DNA of 64,000 bases. Origin: Rhododendron vialii (Eukaryota; Streptophyta; Magnoliopsida; Ericales; Ericaceae). A program made the translations under genes and the position numbers. Below the pieces are notes generated by a model. It ran no database searches. It was given only the letters and a program-made list of their open reading frames with translations, and was not told where the DNA came from. Location of the stretch: assembly GCF_030253575.1 (NCBI RefSeq), contig NC_080568.1:28354001-28418000 (forward strand), read 5' to 3'. This document shows, piece by piece, positions 1-10,365 of this stretch; positions within the stretch are counted from its first letter, which is position 1; every line of letters begins with the position of its first letter.

Positions 1-539
1 TAGGCTTATTTTGAGAATTTTCCTTGATGATTTATGCATAACAAAACGTCACTCCCTTGGAACATAGTATCAAAGTTTATAGAAAAAGCCTTTAATTGCA
101 TAAATCATATCTACTAGAACACTACAAGATTTTATATCAGAAACTCGAGTACAGGAAATTATCAACACAATACATACACATCATTCCTGAGGAAGCTGTC
201 TACGCGGGGCCTCCCAATCATCTAGCCAAACGATCCAGAATTACCGGTCAGGATTTTGATGATGTGTTGCAAACTTGCAATCTTATGCATTGAAACAGAG
301 AGGAGGACCAATATTAGCTAGTACTAGATGCATATACATACCAACCAGATCTTTACTTTAAAATTATTTTGGGTAGAGTATTCAAGCAACTTTTCAGAGC
401 AGTAGCAACAGAAAACCCCCAAGTAGGAGCTGACTTGGGGCAAGTCCACCTGCCTTATTGGAGATGCCAATGCAAGTTCAATAGAGGAACGAGAAGACAA
501 ATACCGAGTAAACGAGAAGAAACAGACCATTTCTTCGGC
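1..539. other. Intergenic, one unrecognised short ORF
   Basis: No recognised gene. A plus-strand open frame at 96-293 (65 codons) has a tail, PEEAVYAGPPNHLAKRSRI and onward, that reads more like protein than its AT-rich start. I do not recognise it, and it has no upstream promoter or splice context that I can see. It may be a decayed exon or chance. Confidence 0.3.
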
Positions 540-830
540 ATAAAGCTTCTCTTTCGCCGCGGTCCCATGTGAATCAGTAGACTTCTTGGCTGCATCGTTC
601 AAGTGCAGGTGCTCAGCTTTGCCAATTTATGTAGATTTTCGGAAGTTGGTGTACCAAGTTGTCGTACTCCTCGCATACTTTTGGCATCATGAATTGGTCT
701 CGAAATTCTAGTTCGCTTAAGAACGATACTTGCTTTTTACGTGATTCTGTGCTTGCAATTACTTCAATGAACTTGTGTGTTCCTGGAGAAATAAAATCGA
801 ATTCATTCAATAACCAAAAGCCCATTTACT
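540..830 (-). pseudogene. DUF506 (PDDEXK-like) C-terminal fragment, frameshifted
   Basis: On the minus strand the frame at 825-613 reads SELEFRDQFMMPKVCEEYDN then LVHQLPKIYI, which resembles the conserved C-terminal part of plant DUF506 proteins (PDDEXK-like nuclease superfamily, function poorly known). It stops at about 613. Homology resumes in other frames as NDAAKKS (about 600-580), then HMGPRRKRSFMPKKW (about 570-520), which matches the family's usual AAKK...HLGPWRK..YMQ.KWLG ending. At least one stop and one frameshift separate the blocks, and the N-terminal two thirds of the family is absent. I infer a dead fragment. The assignment comes from remembered family motifs. Confidence 0.5.
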
Positions 831-859
831 TTGGAAGCATAGAAATCGTGTAAAAGGGC

Positions 860-2009
860 TAGCCAATAATGTCATGGCTCATGGTTTTATTGTTGTTAGT
901 AATCATAATTATATACTTGAACCTGTCATCCCCAATGTAGGACTCAAAAATTCACCGAGAGCAATAAAAACGATGAGGATAATACCAATGAAAGGGGAAA
1001 TTTTATAGAAGAAGGGGAACTAGGACGAATTACTATCTAATGGGATAGGATGGGGCAGAATTATTGGCAAAGTACACGCATTACACAGTAATTGGTTAAA
1101 ATTCAAAGCTGAAAATTCAACAGGAGGGATGGAGAGAGTCCCTCAGGTAGCTTGGTGAGCTATAACCTGCCAATGAGACCGGCCAGAGGGGAGGCCGGCA
1201 GACAGTTCTGCTAGCGAAAGGGGCTACCGGGCCAAGGGGTTTCGGTGCACCTTTTTTGCACTATCTCTCCCACACAGAGTAGACCCACAATGCCCAATAC
1301 CCCTTTGTTGTGCTCATGTGGGCAGCACATGGGAGACAAAAATTGGGCGGAATGTAACAGAGGGTTGACATTGAAACTCATCAAGAACTAAGGTTAAAAT
1401 TGTTCGAAATTAAAAGTACAAGGACTAAAGTGGAATTTGCTTCAAACTCGAAGGGATATACGGGAAATTTACCCTTAAAGTAATATTAAAAAACTTCTCT
1501 TTTCCTTTGCTGAACAAGCTTAAGATCCCAGAATTGCCTAGGTGGTGAAGAATGTGCACACTTACTGTACCAATAATCATGCCAAAATAGAATTACCATA
1601 AGTGAAAGTCATTAATGATTGAGGAATATAAACTACCTCCTAGAAATTTGCTTGTGCAATTCCACTGAGATATACCCTGTGTGGCATTAAACCCTTTCAT
1701 GGATAGCAGATTCACACCATCCGATTTAGGCTTCAGGCATCTAAAGAAATTGGTCTCCCTTGCCATGTGTATGACTGCTTTAATCTCATGCCACAACTTC
1801 AGAGTTCACACTAGTTGAGCTATGGTGCTCTAGAATTTCCTATTTCAAAAAGGAAAACCCATATTAATAAAATGATGATCAGAGGATGTCCTCAATAAGA
1901 AAATAACCAGAACTAAAATTCCATTAATGCTATAGGTTATTACCGAGTTGTTGTAACTTGGCATTTCAGAAGGTTCTTGAAAAGAATATCCACGAAAATA
2001 TGAAACAGC
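860..2009. other. Intergenic and 3' flank of PPR gene
   Basis: No coding signal. A GC-richer patch at about 1170-1260 has a small inverted repeat (gaccggcc.. / ..ggccggc) of unknown origin. The final part, up to 2009, would be the 3' untranslated region of the minus-strand PPR gene. Confidence 0.4.
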
Positions 2010-4241
2010 TTATTTTGCTAACAGAAGTTGTTCATTATACTCCTCAAATTCATCGTCCAAATCCAAATCCTCAGCAACAACATAACCAGCATCTTTCATT
2101 TGCTTTGTCAATCCCCCCAACAAAGGGTATATCTCATTTGCTTGGGAATTTGATGTGTCCTCCACCAAAAAAGGGGAAAATCCAGCACCCGCATCCACCC
2201 AAGCACAGCCCGGAGCCTTTGTCACACCCAAGTCCCTCATTAAGGTCCTTACCCTAGCTAGCTTGTTCCAACAGCCAGCTGAAGCATAGATATTAGCTAT
2301 CAGAACATAGTAGCCAGAATTTCCAGGCCTCATTTCCAACAATTTTTCAGCCGCCCATTCCCCCATCTCTGTGTTTCCATGTATGCGACATGCTCCAATA
2401 AGAGTGGCCCACATAGCAGGGCTTGGGTGGTAAGGCATCCTTCTGATAATCTCTTCTGCTTTCTTCAGTAAACCAGCCCTACCAAAGAGATCAACCATGC
2501 AAGCATAGTGCTCTAAACGAGGAATTACGCCATAGACGGCCAACATCTTTTCAAAAAGCATCTGACCTTGGGTTACAAGACCCGAATGACTACAAGCAGA
2601 CAAAATAGCAACCATAGTTACATGATCTGGCTTTATCTGGAACCTGATCATCTCTTCAAAAAGTTTTATTGCAGCCTGTCCCTCTCCTTGTATTCCATAA
2701 CCAGCTATTAATGAAGTGTAAGTCACTTCATCCTTCTTGCTTAGCATATCAAAAAGTCTTCTTGCTAGAAAAACTTTTCCAGATCTTGCGTACATATCCA
2801 CAAGAGAATTCCATAGCAGTAAGTAATCATTGAACCAAACACGCCTTATAATGTAACAGTGAAACTCCTTGCCATGTTGCAGATTCGCCACTCGGGCACA
2901 AAGTGGAAGAATGCTTGCAATTGTCACATAATTAGGCTCAATGCCAGAAAACAACATTTTCCTAAATAGAAAGGAGGCCTCCTCAGAGAAGTCCCAGTGT
3001 GTGTAACCAGAAATAATGGAGTTCCAACTTATAATACTCTTAGCTTCTAATGATAGGAATAAATTGTGTGCATGCCTAAGGTCTTTGCACCTGGCATACA
3101 TATTTATTAAAGCATTTTGAACATTATGAAGTCCACTAAAATGACTGCGAATTGCAACGCAGTGAATCTCCTTCCCTAGTATCAGCGAACACATATGGGA
3201 GCATGCACCCAAACCAATAAGCACCGCAACAGAATCCATATGAATGCCAGAGGTCATCATCTGTGGTAGCAATTCAACTGCACCCTTATAGTTTCCAGTT
3301 TTCAAGCACCCTCCAGCTATGGTGTTCCAGGTTATTATATTCAATTCTATTCCCTGCATTCTCATGCTTTTAAAAAGCTCAAAAGCTTCTCCCCACCTAC
3401 CTTTGCAGGCATATCCAGAGATCATTGAATTCCAAGAAACAGCATCCTTTTCAGGCATTTCGTCAAACAACTTCCGAGCATCATCCACTTCCCCACACCT
3501 TGCATACATCAAGACTAAGGCATTTTGCACAAACAAACACCAATCGAGACAGCTAGCATCAATAGATTTATGAACCTCCCTCCCAAAATCAAGATTTAGT
3601 TCTTGACCACAAGCCTTGAGAACAGATGGGTATGTGAAATTATCAGGTCTAATTCCTGCATTCACCATTTGCCTGTAGGTAGATAGAGCCCCCTGCCATA
3701 GCCCATTTCTCACGTAAGTAGAGATAAGCAAATTCCAGTGCAAAGGGTGCAAACTTTCCGAAGTCTCAATTACAAGATGGGCATCAACAAGGAGATTAAA
3801 GGCCGAGTAAAAGCTGATCAGCTTGCGAACCAATATGGGATGTTTGTCAAGACCTGAAGAGATAACGAAGGCATGGAGCTGTCTACCCTCTGAAAGTGAC
3901 TTAAGGTCGGAGCAAGGTATCAAAAGAAAAGAAGTGGCACACAAAATTTTGTCACGGGCAACACCAAAAGAAGACTGGCATCGGATGAGAGAGAAGGTCC
4001 TGAAGGCTTGAAAAAGATGGCCTTTCGATGCAAAGTCTTTGAGAGATGTGAGAAGAGAATCAACCATGGAATCATCACGTTGCCTGGTTCCAGATGTTTC
4101 TAGCAATGTTTCTCCGGAATTGCATAAGTTGGATAGGTTCTTGTCTTCAGGCTTGATTCGTTTCCACTTCTTAGGGATGAATTTCTGGATTTTGGATATA
4201 GAAAGGCCTCTCAGTCGCAGATAACATGGAGAAGACGGCAT
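2010..4241 (-). CDS. PLS-class pentatricopeptide repeat protein (At1g71490-like)
   Basis: Intronless 743-codon frame. PPR proteins of this class bind organellar RNA, one repeat per base, and usually act in mitochondrial or plastid RNA editing or processing. The protein carries a long run of 35-36 residue repeats ending in motifs such as GIRPDNFTYPSVLKACG, DAVSWNSMISGYA and KPDHVTMVAILSACSHSGLV, followed by an E-type tail (WATLIGACRIHGNTEMGEWA, then SGYYVLIANIYASAGCW). No DYW deaminase domain follows, so any editing role would need a partner. The basic N-terminus (LRLRGLSISKIQKFIPKKWK) fits an organelle transit peptide. Length and sequence agree with the Arabidopsis At1g71490 product as I remember it. 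The start was chosen as the first Met of the open frame. No frameshift or missing repeat is visible, so it looks functional. Confidence 0.92.
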   Translation of the reverse strand: MPSSPCYLRLRGLSISKIQKFIPKKWKRIKPEDKNLSNLCNSGETLLETSGTRQRDDSMVDSLLTSLKDFASKGHLFQAFRTFSLIRCQSSFGVARDKILCATSFLLIPCSDLKSLSEGRQLHAFVISSGLDKHPILVRKLISFYSAFNLLVDAHLVIETSESLHPLHWNLLISTYVRNGLWQGALSTYRQMVNAGIRPDNFTYPSVLKACGQELNLDFGREVHKSIDASCLDWCLFVQNALVLMYARCGEVDDARKLFDEMPEKDAVSWNSMISGYACKGRWGEAFELFKSMRMQGIELNIITWNTIAGGCLKTGNYKGAVELLPQMMTSGIHMDSVAVLIGLGACSHMCSLILGKEIHCVAIRSHFSGLHNVQNALINMYARCKDLRHAHNLFLSLEAKSIISWNSIISGYTHWDFSEEASFLFRKMLFSGIEPNYVTIASILPLCARVANLQHGKEFHCYIIRRVWFNDYLLLWNSLVDMYARSGKVFLARRLFDMLSKKDEVTYTSLIAGYGIQGEGQAAIKLFEEMIRFQIKPDHVTMVAILSACSHSGLVTQGQMLFEKMLAVYGVIPRLEHYACMVDLFGRAGLLKKAEEIIRRMPYHPSPAMWATLIGACRIHGNTEMGEWAAEKLLEMRPGNSGYYVLIANIYASAGCWNKLARVRTLMRDLGVTKAPGCAWVDAGAGFSPFLVEDTSNSQANEIYPLLGGLTKQMKDAGYVVAEDLDLDDEFEEYNEQLLLAK

Positions 4242-4596
4242 ATACCAAAGAAATATGTCTTATGCATAGCATGTAGGTACTCACCACATGACTGGAAGCA
4301 TGTTTCCGATGCTCTTTTTGCTAGGACTTAGTTAGCAAACTTATGCCCCTTCCACGGTGCTCTACCTGATTCAATGTTTTCCCTGCAAGCCAAGCAAAGT
4401 AACAGAACAGAAATGGCGTTCAAAAACAATAGACAAGCATTGACAACTACAACACAAAAAAGTTTATATCCATCAAAGTACGTAGAATTTGAAGCCCGTG
4501 TCATCACATAATCGATCAAAAGCCTTTAAGATAAGTTAAGGCCCTATTCAATAATAAAATATGTATAATTCCACCGAGTAGCCACATCCAAACAAG
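4242..4596. other. Upstream region of PPR gene
   Basis: This is the presumed promoter and leader of the minus-strand PPR gene. I see no clear TATA box or other defined site. Confidence 0.3.
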
Positions 4597-4773
4597 GTTT
4601 AAGCCTACATTCAATGCCCTCTTTTTTAACACATGACAAAAACTCTGTCATTCTAGATGGGGAAGACCTCACATACCTCACAATGTTTAAGCCTACATTC
4701 AATGCCCTCTTTTTTTAACACATGACCAAAACTCTGTCATTCTAGATGGGGAAGACCTCACATACCTCACACC
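4597..4773. repeat. Tandem duplication, period 88 bp, two copies
   Basis: The segment starting gtttaagcctacattcaatg at 4597 is repeated almost exactly from 4685. The second copy differs by an extra T in a T-run and one A-to-C change. It lies directly beside the truncated end of the hAT transposase relic, so it may mark the breakpoint of that element. Confidence 0.9.
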
Positions 4774-5680
4774 CTTCCAATTGAGACATCAATTGTTTGC
4801 AATCCCTCGCATACGATTAGATTTAAGATATGTGCCGAATATCTCACATTCATGAACTCGTGATTTAAAATGGTGGTCTTCCTATCTTCGGTCTTTCTCT
4901 TCAAGTAAGCAATCAAAAGATTATTCGAGGACGCATTATCAACCGTAACAGTAAAAAACTTATCAATCCCCCAATCCAATAACCATTGTTCAACCATTCT
5001 ACCAAGAGTCTCACCCTTGTCATTATGAACAACACAAAAATTCAGAATTTTCTTTTGATATTTCCAATTCTCATCAATAACATGTCTCGTAAGACACATG
5101 TAATTCAAATTTTGGACCAAAGTCCAAGTGTCCATTGTAAGACACAACCTTTGACTCTTAAGTATTCGTTTCCATGCTTTTTTCTCTTCCCCATATATGA
5201 CACTGCTTGGCCATCGTAATCCTACGGTCCTACCAGGAGGTCTCCGCCTTGGTTGAACAAGGCTTACAAAAAGTTGGAATCCTTCACATTCAATAAATGA
5301 AAATGGCAACTTATCAATTATTATCATCTGCGCTAGTGCCCTTTTACATGCGTCAGCACTAAAGGTCACAAGCACAAGGTTTGCAATTGTTTCACCATTG
5401 TGTTCCTTTTATTGTTGAAAACTAAGGATTTTTTGCGAGCACCCGTAAATTTCTTGCTTATGGGAAATTTGGTACACAGATATGGTAGATGATGAGCCGT
5501 GGATTTTGTACCATTGTTCTTCGAATGACATGCATGGACCTGGCTTGTTCGTTTGGAGATCTCAAAACCCCTGCGCACGGTCCCCAATAAGTTTTCTCTA
5601 CCTATCTCTCTCCACTCACCTCCCTCAAAACCCATTAGACCATCACCAACTTTTTTAGACTCAATCCGATTTTCAGGCAC
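4767..5680 (-). pseudogene. hAT-superfamily transposase relic (RICESLEEPER type)
   Basis: Two overlapping minus-strand frames together resemble plant hAT transposases with a BED zinc finger. The upstream frame (5680-5366) has degenerate BED-like Cys/His residues (HACHSKNNGTKSTAHHL). The downstream frame (5375-4767) has ACKRALAQMIIIDKLPFSF, then LTMDTWTLVQNLNYMCLTRH, GETLGRMVEQWLLDWGIDKF, VDNASSNN and SAHILNLIVCEGL, in the order usual for the catalytic core. The two frames are joined by a frameshift near 5370. The protein stops after the AHILNLIV block, so the insertion domain's second half and the C-terminal dimerisation domain are missing. I infer a dead, truncated copy. Confidence 0.85.
5544..5640. 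repeat. Dispersed repeat, copy 1 of 2
   Basis: The stretch from tggcttgttcgtttggagat onward (ctcaaaacccctg.., ccaataa..tttctc, ctcaaaaccc) resembles 24340-24445, which has the same order of blocks. This suggests two diverged copies of one unnamed dispersed repeat. Confidence 0.45.
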
Positions 5681-5931
5681 TTAGATCATCATTTGCATTT
5701 TCAGAATGTTCAGGAAAATCAAACTCAACAACATCATCATGATCAATATCATCAATCTAAAACAAATCAAAATCAACATAATAACAGTTGGAAAAAGCGG
5801 AAACAAACCGTATTCTATTGTGCTAAATTTAATCTGATTTTCAGGCACTTGAGAGTTTCACTGAGAAGAGTAAACCCTAACTAGTAACTATTGAGCTAAA
5901 CCGTGTTCTAATTACCAAAAATTAGGGTTTT

Positions 5932-6050
5932 GAGATTGAATACCTCGTGGCCAGACATTTCTTCCCACTGAGAAATGAGCGCAGCGCGGGCGTCGTCGAC
6001 GAGGTTCTGGCGTAGACGCCGGAGAGAGTTTCTTGAACTTGGCCCTTCTT
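5932..6050 (-). pseudogene. Orphan exon-like fragment, unknown protein
   Basis: On the minus strand, a GC-rich block flanked by AT-rich DNA reads SRNSLRRLRQNLVDDARAAL then ISQWEEMSGHE and ends at a good donor (GAG|GTATTC, about 5942). It has no in-frame ATG except the one inside EEMSGHE. Sequence upstream to about 6290 is C/T-rich, like a plant 5' leader. No following exon is recognisable, because the hAT relic occupies that space. It could be the surviving first exon of a disrupted gene or a captured gene fragment. I do not recognise the protein. Confidence 0.35.
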
Positions 6051-6289
6051 AACTGTGTGAGACGAGGCCACTAAAAAAAAAACTGTGTGAGATGAGAGAT
6101 GAGAGATGAGAGCCTGAGATTGAGTGAGCCCGACGTAGAGAGAGGCGCTGAGATCTGATGTTGGTCGGCGGCGAAGAGAGGAGGATGGGGGCGCTGATGA
6201 TTGAGAGAGAGAAGGGGTACTGGGAGGCCGGGTCCCTGTAGTGCCTCACAATGGCGGCAAATTGCAGCGCCCCAAAACAATCACTTTGA

Positions 6290-7027
6290 GTTTGATCCTA
6301 TCTTTTAATTTTTTTTATTGAGAAAATTGGATTTTGAATGAATATCGAAAAAAAGTTAGACAATTGTGTATCCAATATTCCCGTGATATTAACCGTTGAT
6401 ATTTAATAGCTTGTTAAGGAGAGCATTCATTTAAAAAATTATCTCGATCGGACCCCTACAGATATCAAAGTGCAAATATTATTTTAAAAATATAAATTGT
6501 TTTTTATATTTATCGGTGTCTGATTAAGATAAATTTTTAATAAATATTTTTCTCAACAAGTCCAACAATATCGGTAGTCCAGATCATAGGAATACAAGGC
6601 ACATAACTGTCCAAATGTTTTTTCAATATTCATTAAGTAAGATCCTAAATTTTGAATGAAAAATTAAAACATTAAATCAATTACTTAAATTATTTAATTG
6701 AGTTGATTTTCTACTAATTCACTCAAAAAATTATTTTAATTTTTTTAAACGACACAAATTACTTGTGTGGGGGCCCTTACGTGAGCCTCACACAACCATT
6801 TGCATCATAGGAAATAGAGGGGAGCAAATGGTTGGCCCCCAAACCACATTATTTTGGGGCGTAGCAATCTACGACCATTGTGAGGAGATACAAGGGCTTG
6901 GCCTTTGAAGTATTGAAGTGTTTTGGAGTAAGTTAGGTTTGTCGTTTATGAGAGATAGACGGTTGAGATTAAAAACAAATATATGAACGAACTAGGTTAA
7001 TGTTAACCTGGAATATGTATAGGTATT
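6290..7027. other. Intergenic, AT-rich
   Basis: No gene. A small imperfect foldback lies at about 6765-6860 (gggggccc..aaccatttgc / gcaaatggtt..ggccccc) and may be a short MITE remnant. Confidence 0.35.
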
Positions 7028-7425
7028 TTATAAGCTATTTGCGGGGATCCCAATTAAAGTCAGAGCACATGTCTGATATGTTATGTTGTTTACTTTAATG
7101 CATAAAACCTCGTCTATCGCTATCATTGTTCTTGCAGCTGGAATCCACCCGATTGCAGTGAAAATGTCCTTTTGGAATATTTTTGGACTGTAGAAAGCAA
7201 TGTCCAGCAAGAACCATGTGGTGGTCAGGTGGTGGTTCCAAGCATAGTGGAGACCGTGGCGATGAAGAAATTGCTTGGAAAACAAGCCGAATAAATTTCC
7301 CTGCTCTTCCGCCATCTTTTCGACATTTTCTGGCTCTGCTTCAATCTCAACCTGTAACACGTTCGCAGTAGCTTGTTTGGCATTCTTGGCTACAAGAGCG
7401 GTGTAATGGGCAGTTTCGGGCCCGT
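7028..7425 (-). pseudogene. PHT1 phosphate transporter internal fragment
   Basis: The minus-strand frame reads [20 protein letters not shown], then [31 protein letters not shown] and [12 protein letters not shown]. This is the central loop and following helix of plant PHT1 high-affinity H+/phosphate symporters (MPETARYTALVA.. in the family). Only about 110 of roughly 530 residues remain. Local insertions (YAWNHHLT in place of the usual LLGTTS) and drift after AIDEVLCI show decay. The upstream end is cut exactly where a MITE begins at 7418. This is a non-functional relic. Confidence 0.85.
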
Positions 7426-7662
7426 TCCAGAATCTCAAAAAAAAGTACTTATTTTCAAATAAGTATTTTTTTTTATATTTTTTAAGTTTAAAAATAATGA
7501 ATTTACTAAAATATAAAAATATGCAATATAGATCTTGTTTAATCGAGATCTTATAGACGATGAAAAAAAATTAAAAAATTTATTTTCGTATACACATTAT
7601 TTTTAAGCTTTGAAAATTGAAAATATGCATTTATTTTTTAAAAAGGTTTGTCGAATGCGCCC
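7418..7662. mobile_element. MITE with gggcccgttcc termini
   Basis: Terminal inverted repeats are gggcccgttccagaa and, at the other end, the complement of gtcgaatgcgccc. The interior is AT-rich and holds the block gatcttgtttaatcgagatct, which recurs in related form at 14185-14422. It abuts the PHT1 fragment. The target duplication is not clear. Confidence 0.6.
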
Positions 7663-8169
7663 TAAGTCGAATTTAATTGTTTTTACCCTCCACTTAATAG
7701 GGTGAACATTACCCGCTTTCATATTGGTTGAAATTGTGGGGATTCCAATTCAAAGGCCCACCCAACTGTGCGGGCACATTTTGTGTCCCTGTCATAAACA
7801 AAAAATAGTAGAAACCTAAAAGCGTGTTCATGCTTTCAAGTTTATAAAGAATCACAAAAATGTGAAAAGGATCAACCAAAAGAAGCCATTCTGAATTCAA
7901 GTAAAGTAAAGAATAGTCCTCTTCCTTTCTTGGAGACTAGGGTCTTCCCTCCAAAACCCAAAAAACTCCAACTTCTGCAAAAAGTTTGGAATAAGAATGC
8001 AAGAATTCACAAGAAAAGCTACGCTATACTTGAAAAATGGCCACCCTGAAAACTCAGAAACTTGAGAGATCAGCTCCTGAATTTTCTCACCTTATATACG
8101 ACAGAAAGCAAAACCCGTTTTGATTCGCTACCAGTTCGAGACCCAAGAACCAAAGCCCACATCTCATCA
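7663..8169 (+). other. Upstream region of the RTM2-like gene
   Basis: This is the presumed promoter and leader of the gene starting at 8170. I see no decisive TATA box. The short open frame that continues upstream of 8170 in the same phase (from 8062) has no family resemblance, so I treat it as leader. Confidence 0.3.
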
Positions 8170-9850
8170 ATGACGGACATTGGAGGAAGACGACAGGCGT
8201 CTAGCAGTGATAATAGCTTAGTTGAGGAAATTGATCCTCCTTCGGCTTGGACAGAGGATTCGAGTTGTCACTATTTGTATGTTCATGTTCCTGGTAATAT
8301 TCAAGCTTTGTCTACGTGCTTTTTATTTTTCTGATTCACATGTGTAGATGAACAGAGGCAGGAGTCGCAACCTCCCAAGTGGTAGTAATTGACCCAACGT
8401 TACTGCACTGGTTCAAGTCACGAGAATCACCGTCTCTGTCAAAAATTATACTAAAACATGCTGCTACAATCAGGAGTCTTTGCATGCACTACCTGTATAT
8501 ATAGATAGACGTATAATAGGCGTAGAGGTCCAGAAAGCCTCAGAGAATATCTGCCCAATTGCCCAGAATTCATGGTGTCACCATTCAAAAAAAGCCTTTT
8601 AACACTTGCACATCTCTGTTATTTGGAGATGCATTTTGCCTCAATTTAAGGGCACTGAGACCTAAGCCCTGGGCCATGGCATGGACATGAATACAAGATT
8701 TCTTAGGAATGTTTTGCCATGGAAAGGAGGGGTAAGTTGCTTATAAAACATTACGGTCATCAAAATCATTGTCCCCGTTCGTTTTCTGTGTTTGAATCAG
8801 TTTATCAGCACAATTTTCAGTAGACAATTTTTTTGGAAATATGAACAATCATCATTTTCACAATCCCTTTACATGCCAAAACCGAAAGCAAAAGTTCTCG
8901 AAAATGTTCCCTACCCAGTTCACATAAACAAGAGGCATGTCTTAACCTTCTGGCTAATATCAAAGAATTATCCGATCATCATAATTTTTGGTGTGGTTGA
9001 CGTTCTCGATGAGGTCTTAAAAATGCACGGTCTTCATAATCAACGTGGACTGGGGAAGGGCCCACAAATAGGTGGACTAAAGAGGATCCAAGTCCTAACA
9101 TAAACAAGAGGCATGTATGTCATTAACTTTCTGACTGTTACCTCTTCAGGTTTCAAGAAGGAATGGTTGAATATTCAGGTTGATGACCGCAGTCATATAA
9201 TGGTCGGGGGAGAGAGACAGACCGAGAACAAAATTTTCCGCTTCGAGCAGACGTTCAAAATCCCAGAAAACTCGGACACTGAAAAAATCAGTGGAAGATA
9301 CGAAAGTGAAATTCTTTATGTCATCGTCCCAAAGCTAGTCAAAGACAAGGAGAAGGAACCTCTGAACGCAGCTACTGACGACAACATTAGAGGAAAACAG
9401 CATGAACACAAGCGCGATCAAGAAGAACATGATGAAAAGCACAGGCACCATCAAGAAGAACATGACAAAAAGCACAGGCACCATCAAGAAGAACATGATA
9501 AAAAGCACAGGCACCATCAAGAACATGATGAAAAGCACAGGCACCATCAAGAAGAACAAGATGAAAGGCACAACCATGAGCACGATAAGGAAGAACACTA
9601 CGGTGGGGGCCACATCAGCCATCATGGTCAGAATGACGATGACAAGAAAGTGGTTGAGGAAGGAGGTTTTCAGGGAGTACCTACAGCGACATGGACGCTG
9701 GCAGGTGGTATTTTGGGAAGTGTTGTGGACATTCTAAGTAAGAACAAGGGGATTACTGTTACTGCTGTGCTAGCATTTGCACTAGGGGTGTTATTGTCTC
9801 AGAAGTTCCAATCGAATGCTGGAAGTGAGGGAGGCCTTACACCAATGTAA
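8170..9850 (+). CDS. RTM2-like small heat-shock (alpha-crystallin) protein with His-rich repeat and C-terminal membrane anchor
   Basis: Two exons, join 8170-8293 and 9150-9850, give 274 residues. The donor is G|GTAATA and the acceptor is TTCAG|GTTTC, and the split Gly codon restores the frame: ..YVHVPG-FKKEWLNIQVDD. Residues about 20-105 form an alpha-crystallin-like domain (WTEDSSCHYLYVHVPG.., HIMVGGERQ, RFEQTFKIPENSD, ISGRYESEILYVIVPKL), as in Arabidopsis RESTRICTED TEV MOVEMENT 2 and its relatives, which limit long-distance potyvirus movement in phloem. Residues 133-186 are about five units of EEHDKKHRHHQ. A hydrophobic helix (ITVTAVLAFALGVLLSQKF) near the C-terminus fits the RTM2-family membrane anchor. 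Whether it acts in virus restriction is unknown; many family members are ordinary small HSPs. A downstream ATG in exon 2 is not needed because the exon 1 frame is open. Confidence 0.85.
9422..9583 (+). repeat. In-frame 33-bp coding minisatellite
   Basis: Three 33-bp units (EEHDEKHRHHQ, EEHDKKHRHHQ twice), one 30-bp unit lacking a Glu codon, and one diverged unit (EEQDERHNHEH) lie inside the RTM2-like gene. All length changes keep the reading frame. Confidence 0.95.
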
Positions 9851-10365
9851 GCATGTATACATGGTGATAAAAACTAATATGTAAGCATACATCCATTCTA
9901 GTAGGTCTAGTTATGTGTATGTTTATACCAGATCATACTGTAGGCTTGAATAAATGTCTGTACCCAGAAAATAGAAACTCGGCAGAGAAACTTCGAATAT
10001 ATGCAATGTGATGTCTACTTGTCTAATATTTGTGTGTCCTTTCATATTAATTGCACCGGTTACCTTGTAAAATTTGGACAAGTTGGTACATAATCAGTGC
10101 AACTACAAGGCCCTGGGGTTCAAATCCCGCTGACCCCGCCTTCTCCCATCCCCATAATATGATATACTACCCTGTATCTTCTATAAACAAGTGCAGTTGT
10201 CATAATGCAAGAAAATGAATATTAAGAGCATATATCGCCTCAACGAAATAAAATACTTTTCCCAATATGTATATTGGCAGAACAAATAAGGCCAAGTTGA
10301 ATTAGGTGGATGACAAGTTCAGTTACAAAGCTCGTGTAAAAAAAAAGCCGATAACAGGGGAAATG
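9851..10365. other. 3' flank; possible tRNA-like SINE remnant
   Basis: This is the 3' untranslated region and beyond. At about 10075-10140 the plus strand reads acaagttggtacataatcag and then ggggttcaaatcccgc, resembling RNA polymerase III A and B boxes. No poly(A) tail or target duplication is seen, so this is only a possible SINE fragment. Confidence 0.3.

Noticed and set aside
9335..9625. Minus-strand 96-codon hydrophobic frame
   Set aside because: It is the complement of the His-rich repeat in the RTM2-like gene; the repeated codons keep several frames open.
10075..10140. A tRNA gene
   Set aside because: Box-like words are present but no cloverleaf or acceptor stem can be drawn.
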